Counted from the first letter of the stretch, positions 1 through 6,260 are shown. The stretch: 9,239 bases of DNA from Caldifarciminota bacterium (GCA_016935775.1 JAFGQF010000035.1:1-9239), one strand, 5' to 3'. Notes: generated from the sequence alone by a model not told the origin. Numbers and translations are program-made.

Positions 1-369
1 ATCACGCGGCCGGACCTGGTGGTGGACAGCATCAGGGTCGAGCCCGGGCAACCGCGGGCAGGCATGCCGATGTTCATCACCGCCTGGGTGCGCAACCAGG
101 GGAACGGTTTCGTGCCTCCCGGCGCATCCGCCTGGGTGGATTTCTGCTGGAACGACAGCCTGCTGAAACGTCTCTCCACGTCCTGGCCCGATTCTGTCCC
201 TGAGGGGGGCGGTGAGCTGGCATTCGGTATTGAGAGTGTGCCGTTTTCGATGCGCGGTTCAGGGTTGCTCCGGGTGACGGCCAACCCGGGACGCGAGTTC
301 GTTGAGTTGGAGCACGACAACAACTCCGCCTTCCGTGTCATCACGGTCCACGGGCGGTCCGAGCCGTAG
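1..369 (+). CDS. CARDB-domain protein, C-terminal fragment (5' end outside the window)
   Basis: The frame is open to the left edge, so this is the last 122 codons of a longer gene ending at TAG 367-369. A GTG at 19 could be read as a start, but the frame continues upstream of it and has no ribosome binding site there. The fragment opens with PDLVVDSIRVEP, followed by ITAWVRNQGNG and, near the end, ELEHDNNSAFRVITV. This is the pattern of a CARDB (cell adhesion related domain in bacteria) beta-sandwich: a PDL start, a central VxNQGxG turn and a closing xDNN-hydrophobic strand. CARDB domains usually sit in secreted or surface proteins and often occur in repeats. The cargo or enzymatic part, if any, lies upstream and cannot be seen. 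There is no functional link to the genes downstream, from which it is separated by about 730 bp. Confidence 0.75.
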   Translation: MTRPDLVVDSIRVEPGQPRAGMPMFITAWVRNQGNGFVPPGASAWVDFCWNDSLLKRLSTSWPDSVPEGGGELAFGIESVPFSMRGSGLLRVTANPGREFVELEHDNNSAFRVITVHGRSEP

Positions 370-1064
370 CCGGGTTCTCTGGTCTGCCTGGTTAGGTCAA
401 TCACAATCGCGAGGCCCAGGAGTCCGTGACAGTCAGAGAGTTGCCGGCAGGATGGTTTGTTGTCCAGGGGACGCAGGCGGCCGTTCTCCGGACGCGCCGT
501 CGGACGTCGGCGCGTCAGCGCGGTCTGCCGGGTTGACTTCACGGCTGTCGCCCGACCCGGTTGCTCTTCACCGTCTCAGGCAGCGGTTGAACCTGAAGCC
601 GGTTGACCGACTCGGGCCGGTCTTCAAGCCTGGCCCGAGAACGCCGATTGCCCCGGTCCTTTGCCCGGCCGAGATGGCCCGGCCAACGGGCCGGCAGGGA
701 TGCGGGCTCGGGAGAGGGTTCTGAGCCTGCTTGAGCCTGCACCCAACAGGCTCTGTCAGCCAGAACCCGGTTTGAGCACTCAAGAGGGGGGTGACCCCCG
801 GGCTCAGCGCGCAGTTGGACTGCCGGTCGCGATGGAGGTCGCGGAGGCTGCCAAGTTGTTGACAGTCGCAGGTTTGTCGGGAGCAGCGTAGTCCCTGGTC
901 AGGGTTTGGGTTCCGTTCGGGGCTGATGTGGTGAGGGACGGGGCAGCGGGTTTCGGGCCTGCCGGTCGTGTCAGCGCCTGCTTGTCGCGTTGGTTCAGCG
1001 GCATCGGGCGGGGGGCGCACGGGAGATGGACGGTGGCGGTCCGGATTCGCTGTTTCGAGCCGCG
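370..1064. other. Long intergenic region with GC-rich hairpins, no supported gene
   Basis: I see no convincing coding sequence. The open frames that cross it have no ribosome binding site, no recognisable domain, and arginine/proline-rich low-complexity translations typical of GC-rich non-coding DNA. Inverted repeats are present: 611-618 with 632-639 (8-bp perfect arms CTCGGGCC/GGCCCGAG), 676-681 with 687-692 (GGCCCG/CGGGCC), 772-776 with 779-783 (TTGAG/CTCAA), and 787-791 with 795-799 (GGGGG/CCCCC around TGA). There is also a short tandem repeat at 721-740 (two 10-bp units, 9 of 10 identical). None is followed by a T-run, so none is a convincing terminator. It could hold an unannotated small RNA or decayed sequence; nothing seen decides this. 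Confidence 0.5.
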
Positions 1065-1092
1065 TTGACTGGCCCCGTGGCGCTGCTAACCT
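1065..1092 (+). promoter_or_regulatory. Predicted sigma70-type promoter of the sensor kinase gene
   Basis: A -35 TTGACT lies at 1065-1070, followed by a 16-bp spacer and a -10 TAACCT at 1087-1092. The -10 is preceded by an extended TGC at 1084-1086. The -35 is strong and the -10 moderate (TA...T conserved). The predicted transcription start is near 1099, only about 2 bases before the ATG at 1101, so the message would be nearly leaderless. This is a sequence-pattern prediction only. Confidence 0.4.
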
Positions 1093-1100
1093 TGGTCGAG

Positions 1101-2822
1101 ATGGCCCCGTCCCCCGGTACCGGTTGCCAGGCGCCGACATCCTCCGCGCGGCGTTTCTGGGTGCTCTCGAGCCGGATACTTCGCCTGGCGAACAGCGGCG
1201 CTCCCCGGCTCAGGTTCATGCGCGAGATGTCCAGGCTTGTTCTCGAGTCGTCCGACTGCGACGGCCTGGAGACGCGACTGTGGGGGCCGGAGGTGAGCTT
1301 CCGCTGGCAGGCCTGGCGGGACGGGCGGAACGAGTTCGAGAAGTACCCGTGTCCCTGCAGCCGGGAGGATGCGTGCCTCTTTCCTCGTCACCCGGTGCTG
1401 GAGCGCATCTGCCGGTACGTGGTCGGCAGGGAACCGCCGCCAGGACTGCCGTGTTTCACGGAACAGGGCAGCTTCTGGACAGCGGATGCCCGGGCGCCGG
1501 TCCAGCTGGATTCCGGAGGGAAGCCGGTGCTGCTCGGTGTTGCCGGGGAAACGCGTTCGCTCTGCCTGCTTGGTTTCGAGGTTGATGAGGCGAACGCCGG
1601 GATGCTGGTGCTGGAGAGCGCCCGGCCCGGTGTCATCGGCTGTTACGAGATCGAGCACTACGAGGGCGTGGCCCGGATGCTCGGTCTTGCCGTGGCTGAC
1701 CGCCGGGCCCAGGCCGCGCTGCGCGAGCGCGTCAAGGAACTGACCTGCGTCTACGAGATCGCCCGGCTGGTCGAGGATTGCGAGCAGGACCAGGACGGGC
1801 TGCTTGCCGGGGTCGCCGAGCAGGTGCGGCGCGCCTTCCAGTATCCGGGCCAGGCCGTGGTTCGCATCAGTATTGACCATTCCGAGGCGCGGACCGCCGC
1901 CTGGCGCGCGGGCGGCCCCGAGCTTGCAGAGACGGTCGAGGTCGACGGCGAGGCGCGGGGCCGCATCACGGTCAGCTACCCCGACCCGGAGCCGTCGATC
2001 GAGTCCGACCCTTTTCTTCCGGAGGAGACGAACCTGCTGGCCGCGGTGGCACGCGAACTCGGGCTGCACTTCGGACGGGCCGAGGCTGCCCGTGACCGCG
2101 AGCGACTTCAACAGCAGCTCCGGCATTCCGACCGGCTTGCCACCATCGGTCAGCTCTCGGCCGGAATCGCCCACGAGTTGAACGAGCCACTTGCCAATAT
2201 CCTGGGCTTCGCGCAGCTCGTTGCCAGGATTCCCGACCTGCCCGACCAGGCCCGGAGCGATGTTTCCCGCATCGAGGTCGCCGCGCTCCACGCCCGCGAG
2301 GTCATCCGCAAGCTGATGATGTTCGCCCGGCAGGCACCTCCCCGCGTCGGGCCTGTTGACCTGAACGAGCTCGTCCGCGACGGCCTGCTTTTCCTGGAGG
2401 GCCGCTGTGCCAAGGGCGGTGTCGAGCTGGTGCGCGAGCTGGCGCCCGGGCTGGTTGAGATCGAGGCCGACCCGAGCCAGCTTCTCCAGGTGCTGATCAA
2501 CCTCGTGGTGAACGCGGTCCAGGCGATGACCCACGGCGGCCGGCTGACCGTCCGCACCCGGCAGGAGGATGGCACGGTGGTTCTCGAGGTTGCGGACACC
2601 GGCACCGGGATGAGCCAGGAGACGCTCAAGCAGGTGTTCCTGCCGTTCTTCACCACCAAGGATGTGCAGGAAGGCACCGGTCTCGGCCTGGCAGTGGTCG
2701 ACAGCATCGTCGAAGGACACGGCGGCACGATCGGCGTGGAGAGCAAGATCGGGGTCGGCACCACCTTCACCGTCCGGTTGCCTCGTAACCGTCCGACCCG
2801 GGAGGAGACCAGCGATGTCTGA
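1101..2822 (+). CDS. Soluble GAF-domain sensor histidine kinase of an NtrB/NtrC-like pair
   Basis: This is a 573-residue cytoplasmic kinase without membrane segments. It autophosphorylates a histidine and should pass phosphate to the regulator encoded next. Residues about 40-205 form a GAF-like sensor domain carrying Cys84, Cys86, Cys92 and Cys118 and the family-like string GSFWT. Residues about 211-345 look like a second GAF domain, followed by a coiled linker. The HisKA domain has the H-box HELNEPL with phospho-acceptor His358. The HATPase domain has the N-box around Asn471, G1 DTGTGM from 499, F-box FFTTK, and G2 GTGLGLAV from 525. Starts are uncertain: the frame is open from TTG 990, with ATG 1026, ATG 1101, GTG 1161 and ATG 1218 possible, none with a good ribosome binding site. 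I chose 1101 because a promoter-like sequence ends just before it and G/C at third codon positions rises there. The stop overlaps the regulator start by 8 bp. From memory, similar GAF-GAF-HisKA kinases paired with sigma54 activators occur in various anaerobes; their ligands are unknown to me. Confidence 0.88.
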   Translation: MAPSPGTGCQAPTSSARRFWVLSSRILRLANSGAPRLRFMREMSRLVLESSDCDGLETRLWGPEVSFRWQAWRDGRNEFEKYPCPCSREDACLFPRHPVLERICRYVVGREPPPGLPCFTEQGSFWTADARAPVQLDSGGKPVLLGVAGETRSLCLLGFEVDEANAGMLVLESARPGVIGCYEIEHYEGVARMLGLAVADRRAQAALRERVKELTCVYEIARLVEDCEQDQDGLLAGVAEQVRRAFQYPGQAVVRISIDHSEARTAAWRAGGPELAETVEVDGEARGRITVSYPDPEPSIESDPFLPEETNLLAAVARELGLHFGRAEAARDRERLQQQLRHSDRLATIGQLSAGIAHELNEPLANILGFAQLVARIPDLPDQARSDVSRIEVAALHAREVIRKLMMFARQAPPRVGPVDLNELVRDGLLFLEGRCAKGGVELVRELAPGLVEIEADPSQLLQVLINLVVNAVQAMTHGGRLTVRTRQEDGTVVLEVADTGTGMSQETLKQVFLPFFTTKDVQEGTGLGLAVVDSIVEGHGGTIGVESKIGVGTTFTVRLPRNRPTREETSDV

Positions 2823-4167
2823 ACAGGCCCGGACCACGATTCTGGCAGTCGACGATTCAGCGGCAACCCTCGAAGTCCTGCGGCGGAACCTCGAGGACGC
2901 CGGTTACCGGGTACTGACCGCGCAGGCCGTGCCCGATGCCATCGCCCTGCTCGACAGCAACCCGGTCGAACTGGTGATAACCGACCTGAAGATGCCGAAG
3001 GTCAGCGGCATGGACCTAGTCCGTCATGTCCGTGAGAACTTCCGCGCCACCGAGGTCATCATGATAACCGGCTACGCGACCGTCAGCGGGGCGGTCGAGG
3101 CGGTCAAGACCGGGGCCGACGAGTATCTTGCCAAGCCGTTCACCTCCGATGAGCTGCTGGCCGCCGTCCGGCGCAGCCTGGGCAAGCTGAGCCTGCGCCG
3201 GGTCGGTAACGGCTCCTCGAAAGCCGCCAGTTTCGCGCCCCACGGGCTCATCGGCGAGTCGGCGGCGATGCAGGAGGTTTTCCGCGCCATCAACAAGGCG
3301 GCCGCCACCGCGGCGACCGTGCTCATCACCGGGGAGAGCGGCACCGGCAAGGAACTGGTGGCGCGAGCGGTTCACTACTCCGGGTCGCGCAGCTCGGCGC
3401 CGTTCGTCCCGGTCAACTGCGGCGGAATCCCGGAGGGGCTGCTTGAGAGCGAGCTGTTCGGTTACGTCAAGGGCGCCTTCACGGGCGCGGCCGAGTCGCG
3501 GGCCGGGTTCTTCCAGACGGCCGACGGCGGCACGATTTTCCTCGATGAAATCGGGGAGACCAGCCCGTCGATGCAGGTCAAGCTGCTGCGGGTACTGCAG
3601 GACCGGGAAGTCTGCATGGTCGGGGACGCCCGGGCGCGCCGGGTTGACGTGCGGGTCATCGCCGCGACCAACAAGGACCTGCTTGCCCGGGTTCGCAAGG
3701 GCGCTTTCCGTGAGGACCTGTTCTTCCGGCTCAATGTCATCACCGTCGTGGTCCCGCCCCTGCGCGACCGCGACGAGGACACGATCATTCTTGCCCGCCA
3801 TTTCGTCGAGCGTTTTGCCCGCGAATACGAACGGCCGGTCCCGGAGTTCACCGATGACGCGCTGCGGATACTGCGCGGCTACGCCTGGCCGGGCAACGTC
3901 CGCGAGCTCGAGAACCTCGTGCAGCGGCTGGTCGTGATGGGGGAAACCGAACGCATCGACGTGCCCGACCTGCCGGGTCACATGCGATTCGCGGTGCAGC
4001 AGCAAGCCGACCTCACCCGAACCCTTGCCGAGGTCGAGGCGGAGTACGTTCGTAACGTTCTCGCCAGCGTCGAGGGCAACAAGACCCGGGCTGCCGAGAT
4101 ACTGGGAATAGACCGAAAGACCCTGCGCAGCAAGCTGGAAGCCACCGAGCAGAAACCGGAAGACTGA
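2815..4167 (+). CDS. NtrC-family sigma54-dependent response regulator
   Basis: This 450-residue protein activates sigma54 RNA polymerase when phosphorylated. Domains in order: a receiver (residues 7-122) with acidic pair Asp13-Asp14, phospho-acceptor Asp57, Thr85 and Lys107; a AAA+ domain (about 144-380) with Walker A GESGTGKE (Lys179), the sigma54-contacting loop GAFTGA at 220-225, Walker B TIFLDE ending at 244-245, and the arginine-finger string REDLFFRLNV; and a C-terminal Fis-type helix-turn-helix (about 422-441, NKTRAAEILGIDRKTLRSKL). All key residues are intact, and the length is typical of the family. The ATG at 2815 is preceded by GGAGGAG at 2801-2807 (7-base gap) and overlaps the kinase stop by 8 bp, implying translational coupling. 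The frame is open further upstream inside the kinase gene, but the receiver starts right after this ATG. A sigma54 promoter lies about 140 bp downstream, making the genes from 4424 its most likely target. Assigning it to nitrogen control is inference. Confidence 0.95.
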   Translation: MSEQARTTILAVDDSAATLEVLRRNLEDAGYRVLTAQAVPDAIALLDSNPVELVITDLKMPKVSGMDLVRHVRENFRATEVIMITGYATVSGAVEAVKTGADEYLAKPFTSDELLAAVRRSLGKLSLRRVGNGSSKAASFAPHGLIGESAAMQEVFRAINKAAATAATVLITGESGTGKELVARAVHYSGSRSSAPFVPVNCGGIPEGLLESELFGYVKGAFTGAAESRAGFFQTADGGTIFLDEIGETSPSMQVKLLRVLQDREVCMVGDARARRVDVRVIAATNKDLLARVRKGAFREDLFFRLNVITVVVPPLRDRDEDTIILARHFVERFAREYERPVPEFTDDALRILRGYAWPGNVRELENLVQRLVVMGETERIDVPDLPGHMRFAVQQQADLTRTLAEVEAEYVRNVLASVEGNKTRAAEILGIDRKTLRSKLEATEQKPED

Positions 4168-4174
4168 CAGTCCG

Positions 4175-4195
4175 GCTGGGGATATTTTCCCCGGC
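4175..4195 (+). terminator. Hairpin just after the response regulator gene, possible weak terminator
   Basis: GCTGGGGA (4175-4182) pairs with TCCCCGGC (4188-4195), with one T-G wobble and a 5-base TATTT loop. The hairpin starts 8 bases after the stop codon. No T-run follows, so termination would be weak or factor-dependent. It could equally be a protein-binding dyad in the regulatory gap. Confidence 0.35.
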
Positions 4196-4227
4196 GGCCA
4201 ATTTCTCCTCACATACCAGCCGGGAAT

Positions 4228-4245
4228 GACTTCCTGTGGGAAGTC
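4228..4245 (+). promoter_or_regulatory. Candidate upstream activator site (18-bp dyad)
   Basis: GACTTCC (4228-4234) and GGAAGTC (4239-4245) are perfect 7-bp inverted arms around TGTG. The centre is about 98 bp upstream of the transcription start predicted from the sigma54 promoter, in the range where NtrC-type activators bind. It does not match the E. coli NtrC site, so a different recognition sequence would be expected. It could instead be an RNA hairpin. Confidence 0.4.
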
Positions 4246-4257
4246 CCCTGCCAAGCT

Positions 4258-4280
4258 AAGTCATTACCAAGTAATTACTT
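4258..4280 (+). promoter_or_regulatory. Candidate operator: 12-bp perfect palindrome with an adjacent half-copy
   Basis: AAGTAATTACTT at 4269-4280 is a perfect 12-bp palindrome. An imperfect copy of its first ten bases, AAGTCATTAC, lies at 4258-4267, offset by 11 bp, about one helical turn. The stretch is strikingly AT-rich in GC-rich DNA. It centres about 60 bp upstream of the predicted sigma54 start. It may bind the neighbouring activator, IHF or another bending protein, or an unrelated repressor. Confidence 0.4.
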
Positions 4281-4308
4281 ACAATCCGACTCACGGAGGC
4301 CGGACTGG

Positions 4309-4324
4309 TGGTACGCTTCGTGCT
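4309..4324 (+). promoter_or_regulatory. Sigma54 (-24/-12) promoter
   Basis: The sequence TGGTACG-N4-GTGCT matches the consensus TGGCACG-N4-TTGCW at all but two positions. It keeps the invariant GG (4310-4311) and GC (4322-4323) with the required 10-base separation. The predicted start of transcription is near 4335, giving an 89-base leader before the ATG at 4424. It lies between a sigma54 activator gene and the genes it probably controls. No better sigma70 promoter is visible in this gap, although a weak ATGACA-N17-TAACTA pattern occurs at 4338-4366. Confidence 0.68.
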
Positions 4325-4387
4325 ATTGCAGTGGTTGATGACAGTGATCGAGCGACCAAGTAACTACGACAGCAAGAATAATCATCA

Positions 4388-4404
4388 GCCGGCGAATTGC
4401 CGGC
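4388..4404 (+). other. 5'-leader hairpin before the Cys-box gene
   Basis: GCCGGC (4388-4393) and GCCGGC (4399-4404) pair around a 5-base GAATT loop. The hairpin ends 6 bases before the ribosome binding site AGAGGAGG (4411-4418). It may stabilise the message 5' end or tune initiation. No riboswitch family is recognisable. Confidence 0.35.
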
Positions 4405-4423
4405 AGTACCAGAGGAGGCTCCA

Positions 4424-4750
4424 ATGTCAGTAGCGGAAACCAAGGTCCGCCAGCAGTCCGCAGTGGACCGCAAGACGAAGTTCGAGGGTCTCTGCGCCAA
4501 CTGCAACAACGCAGACCACTGCACCTACGCGCGCAATGCCAAGAAGCCCGTCCAGTACTGCGAGATGTACGACGGTTGGTCCGGCGAGCCGATCAGCGCC
4601 GACCTGAGCGAGGTGCTCAAGCCTGACCCGGCAGACCTGAGGCCCGAGATGCCGCTTTCCAAGGGTCTCTGCGTCAACTGCGCCAACCGCGCCACCTGTG
4701 CCTGGGCACAGCGCGAGGGCGGTGTCTGGCACTGCGAGGAATACCGCTAG
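4424..4750 (+). CDS. Small protein with two tandem four-cysteine boxes, function unknown
   Basis: This 108-residue acidic-to-neutral protein has no signal peptide or membrane segment, so it is probably cytoplasmic. It carries two copies of one box: GLCxNCxN...C...V..CExY, with cysteines 24, 27, 33, 46 and 83, 86, 92, 104 (C-x2-C-x5-C-x11/12-C). The boxes start exactly 59 codons apart and are joined by an acidic, proline-containing linker. Four cysteines per box suggest one zinc ion or one Fe-S cluster each; the sequence does not say which. I recall similar single boxes in small hypothetical proteins of anaerobes but know of no assigned function. ATG 4424 is chosen because AGAGGAGG (4411-4418) lies 5 bases upstream; the frame extends to ATG 4397, which lacks a ribosome binding site and falls in the leader hairpin. 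It is the first gene after the sigma54 promoter, with the GDH 26 bp downstream, so co-expression is likely. Confidence 0.85.
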   Translation: MSVAETKVRQQSAVDRKTKFEGLCANCNNADHCTYARNAKKPVQYCEMYDGWSGEPISADLSEVLKPDPADLRPEMPLSKGLCVNCANRATCAWAQREGGVWHCEEYR

Positions 4751-4776
4751 TCGCCGCGACGCGAGAGGAGCATGGT

Positions 4777-6078
4777 ATGCCTGATTCTACCAAGACCCTG
4801 CCGGATACCTCGAGCACGACGGCCAAGACAAGCGTCTACGAGAATGTCATCAGGCAGTTCAGTCGCGCGGCTGACCTGATCGGTCTCGTCGACAACGTCC
4901 GGAAGATCCTGGCCACCCCGGTCAACGAGATAACCGTTCACTTCCCGGCCCGGATGGACGATGGCCGGGTGGAGATGTTCACGGGCTATCGTGTCCAGCA
5001 CAACAACGCGCTCGGCCCGTTCAAGGGAGGGTTGCGTTTCCATCCCGACACCGACATCGACGAGGTCAAGGCGCTCGCCACCTGGATGACCTGGAAGTCG
5101 GCCATCGCCGACATACCGTTCGGCGGCGGGAAGGGCGGTGTCTGCATCGACCCGTTCAAGTACAGCAAGACCGAGTTGGAGCGCATCACCCGGCGGTTCA
5201 CCTACGCGCTGGGCCAGAACATCGGGCCGGAGTACGATATTCCGGCGCCGGACGTCAACACGAACGGCCAGGTGATGGCCTGGATACTCGATACCTATCT
5301 CACTTCGGTTCAGCCGCAGGAACGCGGCAGGTGCCTGCACGTTGTCACCGGCAAGCCGGTCGGGCTCGGCGGTTCGGTCGGGCGAGAGAAGGCCACCGGC
5401 CAGGGCGTCGTGTACTGCATCGAGGAATGGGCCAAGGGCAAGAGTGTCGATCTTGCCAAGACCAGCTACTTCGTGCAGGGGTTCGGCAATGTCGGTTCCT
5501 GGGCGGCCCGGTTGATGGACCAGCACGGCGCCAGGCTCGTCGCGGTCGAGGACGTCACCGGCGCCATCGCCAACCCGGACGGGCTGGATGCCGAGGACTT
5601 GGCCCGCTACGCGAAACAGAACGGCGGGGTGTACGGATACCAGAAGGCCAGCGCGATTGACCACGAGACGTTCCTGGCGACCGAGGCCGACATCTTCATC
5701 CCCTCGGCGCTTGAGAACCAGATCACCGGCAAGACCGCCTCGGCGCTCCGGTGCAAGCTGGTTGCCGAGGGCGCCAACGGCCCGACGGATCCTTTCGGCG
5801 ACATCCTGCTGCGCAAGGCCGGCATCGACGTGTTGCCGGACATCCTGGCCAACTCCGGCGGGGTGATTGTCAGTTACTTCGAGTGGCTGCAGAACAAGCG
5901 CAGCGAGTACTGGGACCTCGAAGAGGTTGATGCCAAGCTGTACAAGAAGATCACCGCGGCCTACCGGAGGGTTCGCAGCGCGGCCCAGGAGCTCGACGTC
6001 GACTGGAGGACTGCGGCCTATGTCGTGGCACTCCGAAGGCTCGAGCGCTGCTACGTCGAGCGCGGCATCTTCCCATGA
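4777..6078 (+). CDS. gdh: Glutamate dehydrogenase, 433-residue Glu/Leu/Phe/Val dehydrogenase type
   Basis: This enzyme interconverts glutamate with 2-oxoglutarate plus ammonium using NAD(P), as a cytoplasmic hexamer in this family. Visible signatures are the substrate-binding GPFKGGLRFHP (Lys83), the catalytic PFGGGKGG (Lys119), PAPDVNTN after it, TGKPVGLGGSVGREKATGQG leading into the coenzyme domain, the Rossmann turn VQGFGNVG, and ANSGGVIVSYFEW near the C terminus. Length and motifs fit the shorter subfamily (Bacillus RocG/GudB, archaeal and clostridial-like enzymes), which is often NAD-linked or of dual specificity. The end of the second coenzyme strand reads VAVEDVTG, where an acidic residue tends to favour NAD, but coenzyme choice needs an assay. 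About 18 N-terminal residues are Thr/Ser-rich and look disordered. GAGAGGAG at 4763-4770 lies 6 bases before ATG 4777. Spacing of 26 bp from the Cys-box gene suggests one sigma54-driven transcript. It is clearly distinct from the second GDH downstream. Confidence 0.93.
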   Translation: MPDSTKTLPDTSSTTAKTSVYENVIRQFSRAADLIGLVDNVRKILATPVNEITVHFPARMDDGRVEMFTGYRVQHNNALGPFKGGLRFHPDTDIDEVKALATWMTWKSAIADIPFGGGKGGVCIDPFKYSKTELERITRRFTYALGQNIGPEYDIPAPDVNTNGQVMAWILDTYLTSVQPQERGRCLHVVTGKPVGLGGSVGREKATGQGVVYCIEEWAKGKSVDLAKTSYFVQGFGNVGSWAARLMDQHGARLVAVEDVTGAIANPDGLDAEDLARYAKQNGGVYGYQKASAIDHETFLATEADIFIPSALENQITGKTASALRCKLVAEGANGPTDPFGDILLRKAGIDVLPDILANSGGVIVSYFEWLQNKRSEYWDLEEVDAKLYKKITAAYRRVRSAAQELDVDWRTAAYVVALRRLERCYVERGIFP

Positions 6079-6133
6079 TTGAGACCGACAGGCCCCCCTG
6101 GCTAGTGGGTTAGTCACCGGGGCACATCCTCCC

Positions 6134-6157
6134 GCCGGGGTCCGCAAGGACCCCGGC
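6134..6157 (+). terminator. Strong hairpin downstream of the first GDH, possible terminator
   Basis: GCCGGGGTCC (6134-6143) pairs perfectly with GGACCCCGGC (6148-6157) across a GCAA tetraloop of the stable GNRA class. It lies 55 bases after the stop. No T-run follows, so it may be a message-protecting 3' hairpin rather than a classical intrinsic terminator. Confidence 0.45.
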
Positions 6158-6232
6158 CGACGCTTTCGCCGGGCCGGTTGCGGCAGTGATTCGTTGTCCT
6201 ACCCGGGCATCAACGCTTCGCTGCCGGGCAGG

Positions 6233-6260
6233 TTGACCGGTGGGACGCGGCCGATATAAT
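6233..6260 (+). promoter_or_regulatory. Near-consensus sigma70 promoter of the second GDH
   Basis: TTGACC (6233-6238), a 16-bp spacer and a perfect TATAAT (6255-6260). The predicted start is near 6267, giving a leader of about 80 bases before ATG 6348. A perfect TATAAT is rare by chance in DNA this GC-rich. It implies the second GDH is transcribed independently of the sigma54 unit upstream. Confidence 0.7.

Noticed and set aside
302..724. 140-codon + frame overlapping the end of the CARDB gene
   Set aside because: It has no ribosome binding site, an Arg/Pro/Ser-rich low-complexity translation, and begins inside the CARDB gene in another frame.
859..887. TTGACA at 859-864 as a promoter in the long gap
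   Set aside because: There is a perfect -35 but no -10-like sequence 15-19 bp downstream, only GC-rich DNA, and no gene follows closely.
1070..1086. Sigma54-like TGGCCCC...GC before the kinase gene
   Set aside because: The spacing between GG and GC is 12 bases instead of 10 and the rest of the consensus is poor. The overlapping sigma70-type pattern is better.
1086..2837. 583-codon open frame on the minus strand opposite the kinase
   Set aside because: It mirrors the codon structure of a well-supported kinase. Its translation is rich in Arg, Gly, Leu and Pro with no domain, as expected for antisense frames in GC-rich DNA.
4338..4366. Alternative sigma70 promoter ATGACA-N17-TAACTA before the Cys-box gene
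   Set aside because: The -35 lacks the leading TTG and the -10 is weak; the sigma54 match just upstream is much stronger and fits the neighbouring activator. A minor second promoter cannot be excluded.
4747..6147. 466-codon minus-strand frame opposite the first GDH
   Set aside because: The + strand carries an unmistakable GDH with a ribosome binding site. The minus frame has no recognisable motif and only shadows it.
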